Part shown: positions 15,615 to 24,110 of the stretch, piece by piece
Position numbering within the stretch: the first letter of the stretch is position 1
Layout of the letters: every line of letters begins with the position of its first letter
From: Deinococcales bacterium
Lineage (GTDB): Bacteria; Deinococcota; Deinococci; Deinococcales; JAAFIG01
DNA length: 38,722 nt
Assembly: GCA_025359505.1 (NCBI GenBank)
Contig: JANYHH010000055.1
Coordinates: 1 to 38,722 of the forward strand
Direction: 5' to 3'
The notes under the pieces: generated by a model
The model's input: only the letters and a program-made list of their open reading frames with translations
The model's database searches: none
What the model was told of the DNA's origin: nothing
Translations under genes and position numbers: made by a program

Positions 15615-16445
15615 GTGAATCCCGACATCAAAGCCAGAATCTCGAGCGCCGCCGCAGCAGTGCGATTGCTCACGACCCTCGAGCCAGAGATTGCGATTAT
15701 TCTGGGCAGCGGACTGGGGCCGCTCGCCGAACAGCTCGAGGATGCGGTCTTTATTCCCTACGGTGATCTGCCCGGTTTCCCCGTTTCCACCGCGCCGGGC
15801 CACAAGGGACGCGCCGTGCTGGGCACATTAGAGGGTCGGCGCGTCGTCGCCTTTCAGGGGCGCGTTCACGTCTACGAGGGCTACAGCGCTCAGGAAGTCG
15901 CCATTCCCGTGTACCTCGCGCATGCGTTGGGCGCGACCAGCCTGATCGTCACCAACGCTTGCGGCGGCTTGCATCCAGAGTGGAACGCGGGCGACATCAT
16001 GCTGCAAACCGATTACCTCAATATGACCGGCATGAACCCATTGATTGGCCCCAATGATGCCGCAATTGGACAGCGCTTCGTGCCGATGATGGACGCTTAC
16101 GACCCACAGTACCGAGAATTCGCCGTGCAAGCCGCTCGAGGCTTGGACTTGGAACTGCGACAAGGCGTGTATTTGGGCATCACCGGCCCCACCTACGCCC
16201 CTCGAGCCGAGTTGAGAATGTTCAGGACACTGGGCGCGGACGCGATTGGCATGAGCACGGTTTTGGAGGTGATCGCCGCTCGGTACATCGGTTTGCGCGT
16301 GCTGGGCTTATCGAGCGTGACTGACATGGCGGTCGCGGATCGGGAGGATCACAGCGGCACGACGGAAGCAGCCGTGATCGCGAGGGCCGCGCAGACGGGC
16401 CCGCGCTTCCAAGCCTTGGTCAGGGCCGTACTCCCGAAGCTCTAA
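15615..16445 (+). CDS. Purine nucleoside phosphorylase
   Basis: A 276-residue trimeric-type purine nucleoside phosphorylase, splitting inosine/guanosine with phosphate in purine salvage. Motifs: ILGSGLGPLAEQ (phosphate loop), GFPVSTAPGHKGRAVLG, GRVHVYEGYS, VTNACGGL, LGITGPTYAPRAELRM and a final region with DREDHSGTTE. Asn and Glu positions in the base pocket fit the class that prefers 6-oxopurines. It is divergent from the lipoprotein gene. Confidence 0.93.
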   Translation: MNPDIKARISSAAAAVRLLTTLEPEIAIILGSGLGPLAEQLEDAVFIPYGDLPGFPVSTAPGHKGRAVLGTLEGRRVVAFQGRVHVYEGYSAQEVAIPVYLAHALGATSLIVTNACGGLHPEWNAGDIMLQTDYLNMTGMNPLIGPNDAAIGQRFVPMMDAYDPQYREFAVQAARGLDLELRQGVYLGITGPTYAPRAELRMFRTLGADAIGMSTVLEVIAARYIGLRVLGLSSVTDMAVADREDHSGTTEAAVIARAAQTGPRFQALVRAVLPKL

Positions 16446-16690
16446 ACCTCGAGCGTAGTGACCGCACCAATGTAGGGGCTTGCCACTGCAAGCCTATGCA
16501 CACGAGTTCCAGCGTCACAAAGGTTTCAGATTTTTCGCCTCTCCCTGCGTTCGATGCCGCCCCTTCGGGGCGGGTGAGGGGGCGAAGCGCAGCGAGTTGC
16601 CTTTGCCCTTGAACTTTTGCTGCCCCGAACCGCGCACACGTCCCAGAGCGCGGGACTCGAGTTCATTCATCTCAAAGGTAGACTGCCCTC
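16446..16690. repeat. Repeat-filled spacer between purine nucleoside phosphorylase and yggS
   Basis: It contains a degenerate member of the palindrome family at 16472-16499 (GTAGGGGCTTGC with a decayed partner arm) and, at about 16538-16620, a repeat with GGCGAAGCGCAGCGAGTTGCC that recurs inverted at about 35100-35120. No gene is supported. Confidence 0.6.
16679..16684 (+). promoter_or_regulatory. -10 box of leaderless yggS promoter
   Basis: TAGACT, then 6 nt, then ATG 16691: the same word and spacing as at 4816. Confidence 0.55.
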
Positions 16691-17317
16691 ATGCTCATAG
16701 ACGTGCAACAGCGCATCACGGCCGCGTGTCTCGAGGTCGGGCGAGATCCGCAAAGCGTGACGCTGATCGCGGTCACGAAAACGCGGTCGCTCGAGCAGAT
16801 TAGGGCCTGCGTTCTCGAGTACGGTCATTTGGTGTTGGGCGAGAACCGTGTGCAGGAGGCACTGCCGAAAATGGAGGCGCTCACCCATGCACAGTGGCAT
16901 CTGATCGGGCATCTGCAAAGCAACAAGGTTCGGTTCTGTCAGGGGTTCAAAGCGCTGCACGGGGTGGATAACCTCAACTTGCTCGAGGAGATTGCGAAGC
17001 GTTCGCAAGGCTGGGGTCGCGCGCCCGACGTGTTTTTGGAGATCAATACGGGTGGTGAATCGCAGAAGCACGGCGCGACGCCCGCAGAGGCGGCTGGGCT
17101 GGTGACTGCGGCTCGAGGGTTGGGGCTGACGGTGCGCGGACTGATGACGGTCGCGCCGCAAGGCGAGGCGTTGGCTCGAGCCGCTTTCTTACGCTTGCGC
17201 GAGTTGCGCGATGCGCTGGGCGTGCCAGACCTTTCGATGGGCATGAGCGATGATTTGGAGTTGGCAATCGCGGCGGGTGCAACGCATGTGCGGGTTGGAC
17301 GGGCGGTGTTTGACTGA
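16691..17317 (+). CDS. yggS: YggS-family pyridoxal phosphate homeostasis protein
   Basis: A 208-residue PLP-binding protein of the YggS/PLPBP family, fold type III barrel, controlling free PLP and amino-acid balance. Lys30 in AVTKTRS is the PLP lysine. Other motifs are GENRVQEALPKM, WHLIGHLQSNKVR, INTGGESQKHG, GLMTVAP, SMGMSDD and VRVGRAVF. It lies next to divIVA, an association seen in Gram-positive and related division clusters. Confidence 0.93.
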   Translation: MLIDVQQRITAACLEVGRDPQSVTLIAVTKTRSLEQIRACVLEYGHLVLGENRVQEALPKMEALTHAQWHLIGHLQSNKVRFCQGFKALHGVDNLNLLEEIAKRSQGWGRAPDVFLEINTGGESQKHGATPAEAAGLVTAARGLGLTVRGLMTVAPQGEALARAAFLRLRELRDALGVPDLSMGMSDDLELAIAAGATHVRVGRAVFD

Positions 17318-17390
17318 GCGTGTAGAATTTACCCAGATTGCTCACTCGAATTTCTCACTCAAATACTTGAGCCAAAGGTAGGACTGACCA

Positions 17391-17879
17391 GTGAAATATA
17401 CTCCACTCGATATTCGCCATCAAGAGTTCGCTGGGGCCATCTCTGGCTACAGCAAGCGCGAGGTCAAGGATTTTTTATCGGCCGTGGCTGACGATGTAGA
17501 GGAGTACGAGCGGCAACTGCGAATCGCGCAGGAAAAAAATGTGACGCTCGAGGCGCAGGTGCAAGAGCTTCGTCAGGGCGAGGAAGCCCTGAAGCGCACG
17601 TTGGTCAGCGCGGAACGCATCGCCAACGAGTTTCGCGTCAATGCCGAGCGCGAGATTGAACTGAAACTCAAGGACGCCGAGCAGCAGGCCAGCGCGATGA
17701 TTCAAGATGCGGAAGGTTCTAAGGAGCGGCTGCTGCGCGAGGCGCTGAGTAAAGCCCGCGATATTCGCGTCGAGATTGAACGCGCCAGAGCCGACAAAGC
17801 GATGTTTTTAAGCTCGTTCAGAGGTTTATTAAAAACTTATCAGGACAGCGTTGAACGCAACGAAGACAAATCGACTTGA
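17391..17879 (+). CDS. divIVA: DivIVA-domain cell division protein
   Basis: A 162-residue protein with the DivIVA N-terminal membrane-curvature domain (TPLDIRHQEFAGAISGYSKREVKDFL) followed by a long coiled coil (about 32-145) rich in Glu, Arg and Ala. The family marks cell poles or septa and recruits division or chromosome factors. It starts at GTG 17391 after AAAGGTAGGAC. TAGAAT at 17323-17328 may be its -10 box. Confidence 0.9.
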   Translation: MKYTPLDIRHQEFAGAISGYSKREVKDFLSAVADDVEEYERQLRIAQEKNVTLEAQVQELRQGEEALKRTLVSAERIANEFRVNAEREIELKLKDAEQQASAMIQDAEGSKERLLREALSKARDIRVEIERARADKAMFLSSFRGLLKTYQDSVERNEDKST

Positions 17880-17908
17880 CCCTCTCACTCGAGCCTGCTT
17901 GACTGGGT

Positions 17909-18700
17909 TCACTTCACTCGAGTCGTGCGTAGGTGAAACGCCCACGGTGTTTTGATCGAGGTTTCCAAATCGCTGTACTTCGCGCTCAACCACGGTTTGA
18001 TCGCCCTGCCGGCCGCGAAGCGCAGCTCCAACGGAATGTTCTTGGTGAACGAGTACAGCCCATCCTCGAGCGCTTCGACGACCTCTAAGGGCGTGTGGCT
18101 GACTTCCCACGTGGCTATTGTCCGCTCGGCACTCTCCAAGCGCTTGGCGCTCAGATAAGCGGCGCTGGCCCTTAATGCGGCGCGATGCCCACCGCGCTGC
18201 ACGGGATGACCCAGCGTTTCCAAGGCTTTGCACCACGCGTCCTGAATCTCCAACTCCGGGCTGGCCGCTGCGGGCGAGTCCCAGCCTTCAAATAAGTAGC
18301 CGTTTGGCTTGAGCACGCGTGTCGCCTCGTCCAATGCGCGGGTCAAGTCGGGGATCAAATGCCAGACGTGAACGGCGATCACCCCGTGAAACGAACGATC
18401 GGCAAATGGCAGATCCTGCGCGTCGCCTTCGATCAGCGTCACGCGTTTGGAAACCCCAGCGAATTTGCTGCGAAAAGCAGTCATCATTTCCGTGTCGGTG
18501 TCTAGGCCGGTCAGTTGCACGCCTCTGGCCACGATCGGCATGCCGATCCGGCCCGTGCCAACGCCGACCTCCAAGACATGCGCCCCATCCTTCCACTCGC
18601 GCTCGAGCGGTTCGACGATTGCGGTGGCGATCTTCCCCGATACTTCCGGCGGATGATAACGATTGCGGTCGTAAGCGTGCGCGACACGCAAATTGGTCAT
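17909..18700 (-). CDS. Class I SAM-dependent methyltransferase
   Basis: A 263-residue Rossmann-fold methyltransferase. Motif I is VLEVGVGTGRIG (about 42-53), then LTGLDTDTEMM, EGDAQDLPFADRSFHGVIAVHVWHL and LKPNGYLFEGWD. It resembles UbiE/BioC-like small-molecule enzymes; the substrate is unknown. A strong GGAGG lies 9 nt before the ATG. It converges on divIVA with a short gap. Confidence 0.85.
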   Translation of the reverse strand: MTNLRVAHAYDRNRYHPPEVSGKIATAIVEPLEREWKDGAHVLEVGVGTGRIGMPIVARGVQLTGLDTDTEMMTAFRSKFAGVSKRVTLIEGDAQDLPFADRSFHGVIAVHVWHLIPDLTRALDEATRVLKPNGYLFEGWDSPAAASPELEIQDAWCKALETLGHPVQRGGHRAALRASAAYLSAKRLESAERTIATWEVSHTPLEVVEALEDGLYSFTKNIPLELRFAAGRAIKPWLSAKYSDLETSIKTPWAFHLRTTRVK

Positions 18701-18769
18701 GGTTTTGGCCTCCGATAAAATCTTAACAAAGGCAATTCAATCAAACAAGTGGCACAAGCTCGTCACAAA

Positions 18770-18805
18770 AAAGCCGCTCGAGTAGTGAATGACTCGAGCG
18801 GCTTT
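18770..18805 (-). terminator. Intrinsic terminator of the rpmH-rnpA-yidD-yidC operon
   Basis: A perfect 14-bp stem (AAAGCCGCTCGAGT with its complement), an 8-nt loop and a T6 run on the minus strand. Each arm contains CTCGAG. A third arm-like copy, CTCGAGCGGCTTTTA, lies at about 18831, nearer the yidC stop. Confidence 0.85.
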
Positions 18806-18841
18806 AAGTTTCAACGCGTGACTGACACACTCGAGCGGCTT

Positions 18842-20461
18842 TTACTGCTTTTTAGGCTTGGCTTTGGCGTCCACCGTCGGGGTGGTGCTCGAGGGGCCGG
18901 CTATTGGTTTTGCGCCGAGTTTGATCGGTTTGCCCTTGGCGGCCATGTAGTTTTCGGTGCGTTTGGTAATCAGGTACTGCTGCGCCACGGCAATCAAATT
19001 GCCGATCACGCCGTACATCGTCACGCCAGCGGGGAAGCTCAGGAAAACGTAGGCGAAAATGAACTGAATGATGATCTGCTGCCTGAACATCTCGGGGTTG
19101 GCTCGGGTGGACAGCCACAGTTGCAGCATGCTCGTACCCAAGTACAGCACCGGCAGAATGTAAAACCCATCGGGTAGGCTCAGGTCGCGCAGCCACAGAA
19201 ACCCTTGACCGAACTCGTAATTGCTAAAGACGCGCCACAGCACCAAAAAGACCGGCATTTGCAGGATCACAGGCATACAACCGCCAAACGGGTTGACGCC
19301 GTGCTCTTGGTACAGTTTCATTGTTTGCTTCTGCTGCTCCTGCGGATCGTCCTTGTATTTGGCTTGCAGCTCTTTGATCAGTGGTTGAATCACTTGCATT
19401 TCCGCCATGCTGCGGTACTGGGTTTGCAGCAGCGGAATCATCGCAATCCTCACTAACACGGTCAGCAGAATAATCGTCAAGCCCCAGTTGCCGACAAAGC
19501 CATGCAGCCACTCGAGCAGGCGCACGATCGCCAGCGACAGTTGCCCGAAGATGTTCGGCTGGAACAATCCCGGCAGGCTGTAAAAGCCTTCTTGGTTGAG
19601 CCGCACCAATTCGTTGTAGCCGCCGTAGACATCCAGCTTGCTGACGCCGCCCGGCAGGGTCAGCAGCATGTGGCTGACCTCGAGCGTTTCTTTACCCTTA
19701 TCTGTGGTGCGCTCCACCGCCTTGGTCTCGAGCGTCGCGCCGAACTTGCTGCCCGTTTGGGGCTTAATCACGAACGCCTGACCGGGCGCACCCAAGAAAT
19801 TATTGCAGCATTGCAGCGCCGCGTACTGCGCGTCTGGTACGCTGCCCAGCTCGAGCGAGGTGGTAGACCCGACCGCCGCCAAGCGCGTCGAGGTCTTTGG
19901 GCTGCCGCCCAACCCGCGCCACTCGAGCGTGTAAGACTTGACGCCCGTCACGTTCATTTCCAACGTCACCAGCAGGCGGCGTGGGTAGATCGTGTATTTT
20001 TTCTGCACCCTCGCCCCGCCTTGCGTGTACGAGAACTCGGCGGTCAGCACTTCGGTGGTTGGCTCGAGACTGGTGACTGGTGCAGTCGTCACCGCAGCGG
20101 CCTTGTTGTCGGTCAGCGTCACGACCGCGCCCGGCAGCCCCGCTTGCATCAAGTTACTTTTGTTGTTGTAATCACCCTTGTAATCCGTGCCTTTGTAGAG
20201 CTTGTCGTACCAACCGATCAGCTCGCCGCGCTCGTTGAAGGCGATGTCCTGCAAGTTGCCGACCGCGATCACCTCTGGTTTTTTATCGTTGTTTAAATCA
20301 ATCGGCTGACTCGTGATCTGGCGCGTGGTTGTGCCATCGGCGTTTTTGACATCCGCCTCCACGCTGCGCGTCTTGAGCCACTGCGCTGGCACGCTCGCCA
20401 GCGCCACATTGCCCAGCGTCAGCGTAGAGATCAGCGCGAGTAAAACTCTGTTTGGCTTCAT
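18842..20461 (-). CDS. yidC: Membrane protein insertase YidC
   Basis: A 539-residue Oxa1/YidC insertase, here with a large periplasmic domain as in Gram-negative-type envelopes. A signal-like first helix (about 5-23) is followed by the periplasmic domain (about 24-310). The conserved membrane core follows: NWGLTIILLTVLVRIAMIPL, SMAEMQVIQPLIKELQAKY, NPFGGCMPVILQMPVFLVLW and SFPAGVTMYGVIGNL. The tail is Lys-rich, as expected for ribosome contact. AGGAG lies before the ATG. It is the last gene of the operon, followed by a terminator. Confidence 0.95.
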   Translation of the reverse strand: MKPNRVLLALISTLTLGNVALASVPAQWLKTRSVEADVKNADGTTTRQITSQPIDLNNDKKPEVIAVGNLQDIAFNERGELIGWYDKLYKGTDYKGDYNNKSNLMQAGLPGAVVTLTDNKAAAVTTAPVTSLEPTTEVLTAEFSYTQGGARVQKKYTIYPRRLLVTLEMNVTGVKSYTLEWRGLGGSPKTSTRLAAVGSTTSLELGSVPDAQYAALQCCNNFLGAPGQAFVIKPQTGSKFGATLETKAVERTTDKGKETLEVSHMLLTLPGGVSKLDVYGGYNELVRLNQEGFYSLPGLFQPNIFGQLSLAIVRLLEWLHGFVGNWGLTIILLTVLVRIAMIPLLQTQYRSMAEMQVIQPLIKELQAKYKDDPQEQQKQTMKLYQEHGVNPFGGCMPVILQMPVFLVLWRVFSNYEFGQGFLWLRDLSLPDGFYILPVLYLGTSMLQLWLSTRANPEMFRQQIIIQFIFAYVFLSFPAGVTMYGVIGNLIAVAQQYLITKRTENYMAAKGKPIKLGAKPIAGPSSTTPTVDAKAKPKKQ

Positions 20462-20535
20462 TTAAAAAACTCCTCATAAGCTCAAAGCCGTCTGACCTCG
20501 AGCGCACCGTTTAGGATACAAGATCAGCTTAGTCA

Positions 20536-20865
20536 TTATGGCACTGGATCAAAGCCACCCGGATGCAATGGCTGACATTTTAGTACGCGCCGCACCGCCA
20601 GGAATGTGCCTCTGGAAGCACCGTATTTGCGGATCGCCTCGAGCGCGTACTGCGAACAGCTTGGGTAGAAGCGACAAGTCGGGCTGGCTTTGAGCGGGGA
20701 GATGTGGCGCTGATAGCCCGTAACCGCACCCATCAGTGCTTTAGCCGCGAGGCTGTGGTTTGATCTCGAGGTCTGGGCGAATGGGTCTGGCTCGAGGTGA
20801 TCGGTCTGCGGCGTCTCGAGTTTCTTTATTCCGTCGAGTTCAGTGCGCGGCGTCTCGAGGTTCAT
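20536..20865 (-). CDS. yidD: Membrane protein insertion efficiency factor YidD
   Basis: A 109-residue YidD. The family core is complete: [27 protein letters not shown] and [18 protein letters not shown]. The first ~45 residues are a non-conserved extension. Its ATG overlaps the rnpA stop as ATGA, giving the classic rpmH-rnpA-yidD-yidC order. Confidence 0.93.
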   Translation of the reverse strand: MNLETPRTELDGIKKLETPQTDHLEPDPFAQTSRSNHSLAAKALMGAVTGYQRHISPLKASPTCRFYPSCSQYALEAIRKYGASRGTFLAVRRVLKCQPLHPGGFDPVP

Positions 20866-21263
20866 TTCAGACCCGCTTTGCGTGCTGCGCTCAGCAGCGC
20901 CTTGAACAACTCTGGATAGCGACTGTTGGCGGCTTCTGGATTGACGACGATCATCGCTTCGATCGGCGGGAAATCCATGCGCCGCAGGGCTTCGCGCAAG
21001 CGCCGCCGGATGCGGTTGCGGGTCACGGCGTTGCCGACTTTTTTAGAAACCACGATTCCCGCGACGACCGCCCTAGGTTTAGCGGGAATCCAGCGCAGCG
21101 ACAGCAAGTTATTGCGTCCGGGCTTGCCTTTGTTCTTCAAGCGCCGAAACTTCCAGTCGCCGCTCAAGCCCAGCACGGGCAGTACGGCGAAGCTCGAGGT
21201 TGACGGGGTTTGAGGATCAGAAACGACCAAAGCCCCGAGCGATGATTCTCGAGGCTCTGACAT
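20862..21263 (-). CDS. rnpA: Ribonuclease P protein component
   Basis: A 133-residue protein subunit of RNase P. The RNA-binding motif [20 protein letters not shown] is clear. The ~45-residue N-terminal extension before the core resembles the extended RnpA known from Thermus relatives. It begins 14 nt after the rpmH stop. Confidence 0.92.
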   Translation of the reverse strand: MSEPRESSLGALVVSDPQTPSTSSFAVLPVLGLSGDWKFRRLKNKGKPGRNNLLSLRWIPAKPRAVVAGIVVSKKVGNAVTRNRIRRRLREALRRMDFPPIEAMIVVNPEAANSRYPELFKALLSAARKAGLK

Positions 21264-21277
21264 GATGGATCAATCGC

Positions 21278-21430
21278 TTACTTGAAGCGTGGTGACTGCA
21301 CAGCTAAACGCGTGCGGCCCTTTGCGCGGCGGCGCGACACGAGACGACGACCCGTTGGGGTGCTCATGCGCTCGCGGAAGCCGTGGGTCTTCGCTCGCTT
21401 GCGGCGGTTTGGTTGCCAAGTCCGTTTCAT
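21278..21430 (-). CDS. rpmH: 50S ribosomal protein L34
   Basis: A 50-residue ribosomal protein, [20 protein letters not shown] then [19 protein letters not shown], the invariant L34 core. AAAGAGGTG is placed 6 nt before the ATG as ribosome binding site. The C-terminus AVQSPRFK is longer than the common 44-46 residues. It is the first gene of the operon with rnpA. Confidence 0.95.
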   Translation of the reverse strand: MKRTWQPNRRKRAKTHGFRERMSTPTGRRLVSRRRAKGRTRLAVQSPRFK

Positions 21431-21506
21431 TACGACACCTCTTTACAGTTTCTAATAGATTTACAAAAGTCTCTTTAGCGGGTCTCCCCTCGAGACAAGC
21501 CTAAAG

Positions 21507-21535
21507 AGCTTAGCACAGACCGAGCAGCCTGACAA
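21507..21535 (-). promoter_or_regulatory. Promoter of rpmH operon
   Basis: On the minus strand, TTGTCA (21530-21535), a 17-nt spacer and TAAGCT (21507-21512), about 75 nt before the rpmH ATG. Its -35 box lies 2 bp from the -35 box of the divergent promoter at 21538. Confidence 0.6.
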
Positions 21536-21537
21536 GA

Positions 21538-21566
21538 TTGAATTCACGCGACGCGCCTGCTAACTT
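21538..21566 (+). promoter_or_regulatory. Divergent promoter ahead of the GH13 gene
   Basis: TTGAAT (21538-21543), a 17-nt spacer and TAACTT (21561-21566). The predicted transcript starts near 21573 and meets a terminator-like hairpin about 50 nt later. Confidence 0.55.
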
Positions 21567-21623
21567 AAACGCACTCGAGACCGCACGACTTCACAACCCA
21601 TAGGCAACGCTTGTCTCACCTTG

Positions 21624-21662
21624 ACACGACCTCGCTCTTCGGAGAGCAGGTCGTGTTTTTTT
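21624..21662 (+). terminator. Intrinsic terminator or attenuator upstream of the GH13 gene
   Basis: ACACGACCTCGCTCT pairs with AGAGCAGGTCGTGT across a TCGG loop (14 bp with one bulged C), followed by T7. It is oriented to stop plus-strand transcription before the glycosidase gene. No gene lies upstream on that strand, so it ends either a small RNA or a regulated leader. Confidence 0.7.
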
Positions 21663-21721
21663 GTGTTTTGAGTGTTGCACCGCCCGAGATGCAACGCCCC
21701 GATCTCGAGCAGAGGAGACCG

Positions 21722-23563
21722 ATGAACTGGACTGAACTACTGCACCACGACCACACGCCCTTTTACCTGTCCGCGTCAGAGCCGAGCCTTGGTGACACGG
21801 TGCACGTGCGAGTGCGCGTTCCAGCGGATGTGACCCTGACTCAAGCCCGCGTGATGAGCCTCAAATCGGGCGACGTGAGCTACACGCCGATGACTCGAGT
21901 GTTGAGCCAGCCCCACGCGGACTGGCAGTACTGGGAAGCCGATATGGAGCTGCACACCCGCACGCTGCGCTACATCTTCGCGCTCAGCACCAGCGACGAC
22001 ACGGTTTTTCACAGCGCCAAAGGCGCGACCCACGCCCCGCCGAGTTTCCGCGACTGGCATCAGATGATCTGCGATCATCACAGCCCAGACTGGCTCAGTG
22101 ACCGCGTGTTCTACCAGATTTTCCCAGACCGTTTTAGGAACGGCGATCCCAGCAACAGTGTCCAAAGCGGCGAGTACGACTACGCGGGTAAACCCGTGAT
22201 CCGCAAAGAATGGCATGAAATCCCAACCAGCGGCGGTAACGTCTTCGAGCACTGGGGCGGCGATCTCGAGGGGATCCGGCAGGGCTTGGATTACTTGGAG
22301 GCGCTTGGCATCAATGGCATTTACCTCAACCCGATTTTCGTGTCACCCAGCAATCACCGCTACGACACCGAGAATTACATGGCGGTCGATCCGCACCTCG
22401 GTGGCGATACTGCATTGCGCCGCCTGCTGGATGAAGCGCACGCCCGAGGCTTCAAAGTAGTTCTGGATGGGGTGTTCAACCACACTGGCGACCGTTTGGA
22501 GGAGTTCAAACGCGCCATGGACAACCACGCAGAGCGGGCGCTGTACACGTGGCTGCCCGGCGGCGGCTACGAGGCTTTTTTCGGCGTGCCGACCCTACCG
22601 AAACTCGATTTCGCAAGTCCGATGACGTACACGCACTTTCTCGAGGGTGAACACGCGCCGCTGCGCCACTGGCTGCGCTTCGGCGCGGACGGCTGGCGCT
22701 TGGATGTCGCCCACATGATGGGCGAAGCGGGCATCGACCGAGGGAACTTGAGCATTCTAAAGCGCCTGAAAGCGGCGGCTCGAGTCGAAGACCCCAACGC
22801 GTGGATTTTCGGCGAGCGCTTCTGGGATGCCGAAGCTGCCCTACAAGGCCCGAACGACGCGCTCGGCTTTGACGGTGGCGGCGAGGACGGCGTGATGAAC
22901 TATCACGGTTTCACCCTGCCAATCACCGATTGGCTCGGTGGAATGACGATTTACGACACGCCGATTCAGCTCCAGACCAGTGAACTAGCGCTCTTGATCG
23001 TAGAGCGCCACCGCGTGATCCCCACGCCGATGAGCTTGAGCAATTACAACCTGATCGGCAGCCACGACATTCCCCGCGTTTTAACGCGCTTGCAAGGCGA
23101 CAAAAATAAGCTCAGCAGTGCCTTCACGCTGTTGATGTCCTTCCCCGGTGTGCCCGGCATCTACTACGGCGACGAAATTGGCTTGAGCGGCGCGGGCGAC
23201 CCGCACTGTCGCGCCCCGTTCCCGTGGGACGAATCGAAGTGGGACATCAGCCTGCTCGAGACGGTCAAAAAACTGATCCGAGCGCGACGCTCGAGTGTTG
23301 CCCTGCAACGCGGTGCGCTGGTGTGGCTGGGCACGACCGCCCAGACCATCGTCTTCGTCCGCGTCTACACGCACGAGGACGGGCGCGTGGAAACTGCGCT
23401 GGTCGCCGCGACAAGGGGCGCTGGGGAGACGGTCAGCGTCGACCTGACGAAGCTCGGCTCGAGCCATTTGGAGTGGCGTGATGTCGTGACTGGCGAAGTT
23501 GTCACGGCGCAAGCTCAAACCCTCGAGCTGACCGTCTCGAGCCGAGGGGTACTGCTGGTCTGA
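21722..23563 (+). CDS. GH13 alpha-glycosidase (neopullulanase/cyclomaltodextrinase type)
   Basis: A 613-residue cytoplasmic alpha-glycosidase with an N-terminal beta-domain (about 1-125), the GH13 barrel from DRVFYQIFPDRF, and a C-terminal beta-domain. Catalytic residues are Asp328 (GWRLDVAHM), Glu365 (IFGERF) and Asp449 (GSHDIPR). The N-domain plus YQIFPDRFRNGD is typical of maltogenic amylase/neopullulanase enzymes acting on maltodextrins. I start at ATG 21722 with AGAGGAG upstream; the longer frame includes the terminator hairpin. No signal peptide is seen. No other sugar genes adjoin it. Confidence 0.9.
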   Translation: MNWTELLHHDHTPFYLSASEPSLGDTVHVRVRVPADVTLTQARVMSLKSGDVSYTPMTRVLSQPHADWQYWEADMELHTRTLRYIFALSTSDDTVFHSAKGATHAPPSFRDWHQMICDHHSPDWLSDRVFYQIFPDRFRNGDPSNSVQSGEYDYAGKPVIRKEWHEIPTSGGNVFEHWGGDLEGIRQGLDYLEALGINGIYLNPIFVSPSNHRYDTENYMAVDPHLGGDTALRRLLDEAHARGFKVVLDGVFNHTGDRLEEFKRAMDNHAERALYTWLPGGGYEAFFGVPTLPKLDFASPMTYTHFLEGEHAPLRHWLRFGADGWRLDVAHMMGEAGIDRGNLSILKRLKAAARVEDPNAWIFGERFWDAEAALQGPNDALGFDGGGEDGVMNYHGFTLPITDWLGGMTIYDTPIQLQTSELALLIVERHRVIPTPMSLSNYNLIGSHDIPRVLTRLQGDKNKLSSAFTLLMSFPGVPGIYYGDEIGLSGAGDPHCRAPFPWDESKWDISLLETVKKLIRARRSSVALQRGALVWLGTTAQTIVFVRVYTHEDGRVETALVAATRGAGETVSVDLTKLGSSHLEWRDVVTGEVVTAQAQTLELTVSSRGVLLV

Positions 23564-23650
23564 GCAGACCGAATCCAAGCGTCCAAACGGAGCGCTTTGA
23601 GAAATAACCCTGTTTGGGATGTAACCGTCGGAGCCGAGCTGAGTGATTGA

Positions 23651-23750
23651 GCAACCCTCGAGCTGAAGGGATTGTACCAAGCAGCTCGAGGTAAAAAATC
23701 GGGCGTGAACTCGAGAGCGTCACCGCGTGCGCCACAGCGCTGGCGGGAAC
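23651..23750 (+). repeat. Family-A intergenic repeat, copy A1
   Basis: CCCTCGAGCTGAAGG...CTCGAGGTAAAAAATCGGGCGTGAACTCGAG..., closely matching A3 at 25469-25570. It fills most of the 301-base gap between the GH13 gene and the first toxin-antitoxin pair; nothing else is seen there. Confidence 0.6.
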
Positions 23751-23838
23751 GCATAAACCCTCTTTTCAAATAGGCGGCTCGAGAGGAGGCAGGCTTGAGA
23801 TGGCTGTTGAACATGGTGGCTGCTACCTATCCAAAATT

Positions 23839-23864
23839 AAGTCTGTTTATGCCAAAATAGACTT
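23839..23864. promoter_or_regulatory. Inverted-repeat operator before the Phd-type antitoxin gene
   Basis: AAGTCT (23839-23844) and AGACTT (23859-23864) are inverted arms 14 nt apart, directly against the ATG, as expected for autoregulation by a Phd-type antitoxin. TTTATG between them may be the -10 box. Confidence 0.5.
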
Positions 23865-24110
23865 ATGGAAATCATCAACATTCATCAAGCCAAAACCCAT
23901 TTCGCCTCACTCAGCAAACGAGCTTTGGACGGCGAAGAAATCATCGTCTCAAAGCACGGCAAGCCGTTAATCAAACTGGTTCCAGTGAGCACCTCTAAAA
24001 TACCAGCGCGTCAGTTTGGGCGTCACCCGCAATCACTTGGGCAAGACGCACAGCAACGCGCACTCGCACCGCTGACAGAAGATGAGCTTGGCAATTGGAC
24101 GGTTCAGTGA
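23865..24110 (+). CDS. Phd/YefM-family antitoxin
   Basis: An 81-residue antitoxin. MEIINIHQAKTHFASLSKRAL followed by GEEIIVSKHGKPLIKLVP is the typical Phd/YefM N-terminal DNA-binding domain, and the C-terminus should bind the toxin. Its stop overlaps the toxin GTG as GTGA, so the pair is coupled. Confidence 0.9.
   Translation: MEIINIHQAKTHFASLSKRALDGEEIIVSKHGKPLIKLVPVSTSKIPARQFGRHPQSLGQDAQQRALAPLTEDELGNWTVQ

Noticed and set aside
16480..16803. Open frame of 107 residues over the PNP-yggS spacer
   Set aside because: It reads through repeats and overlaps the yggS start; composition is not protein-like.
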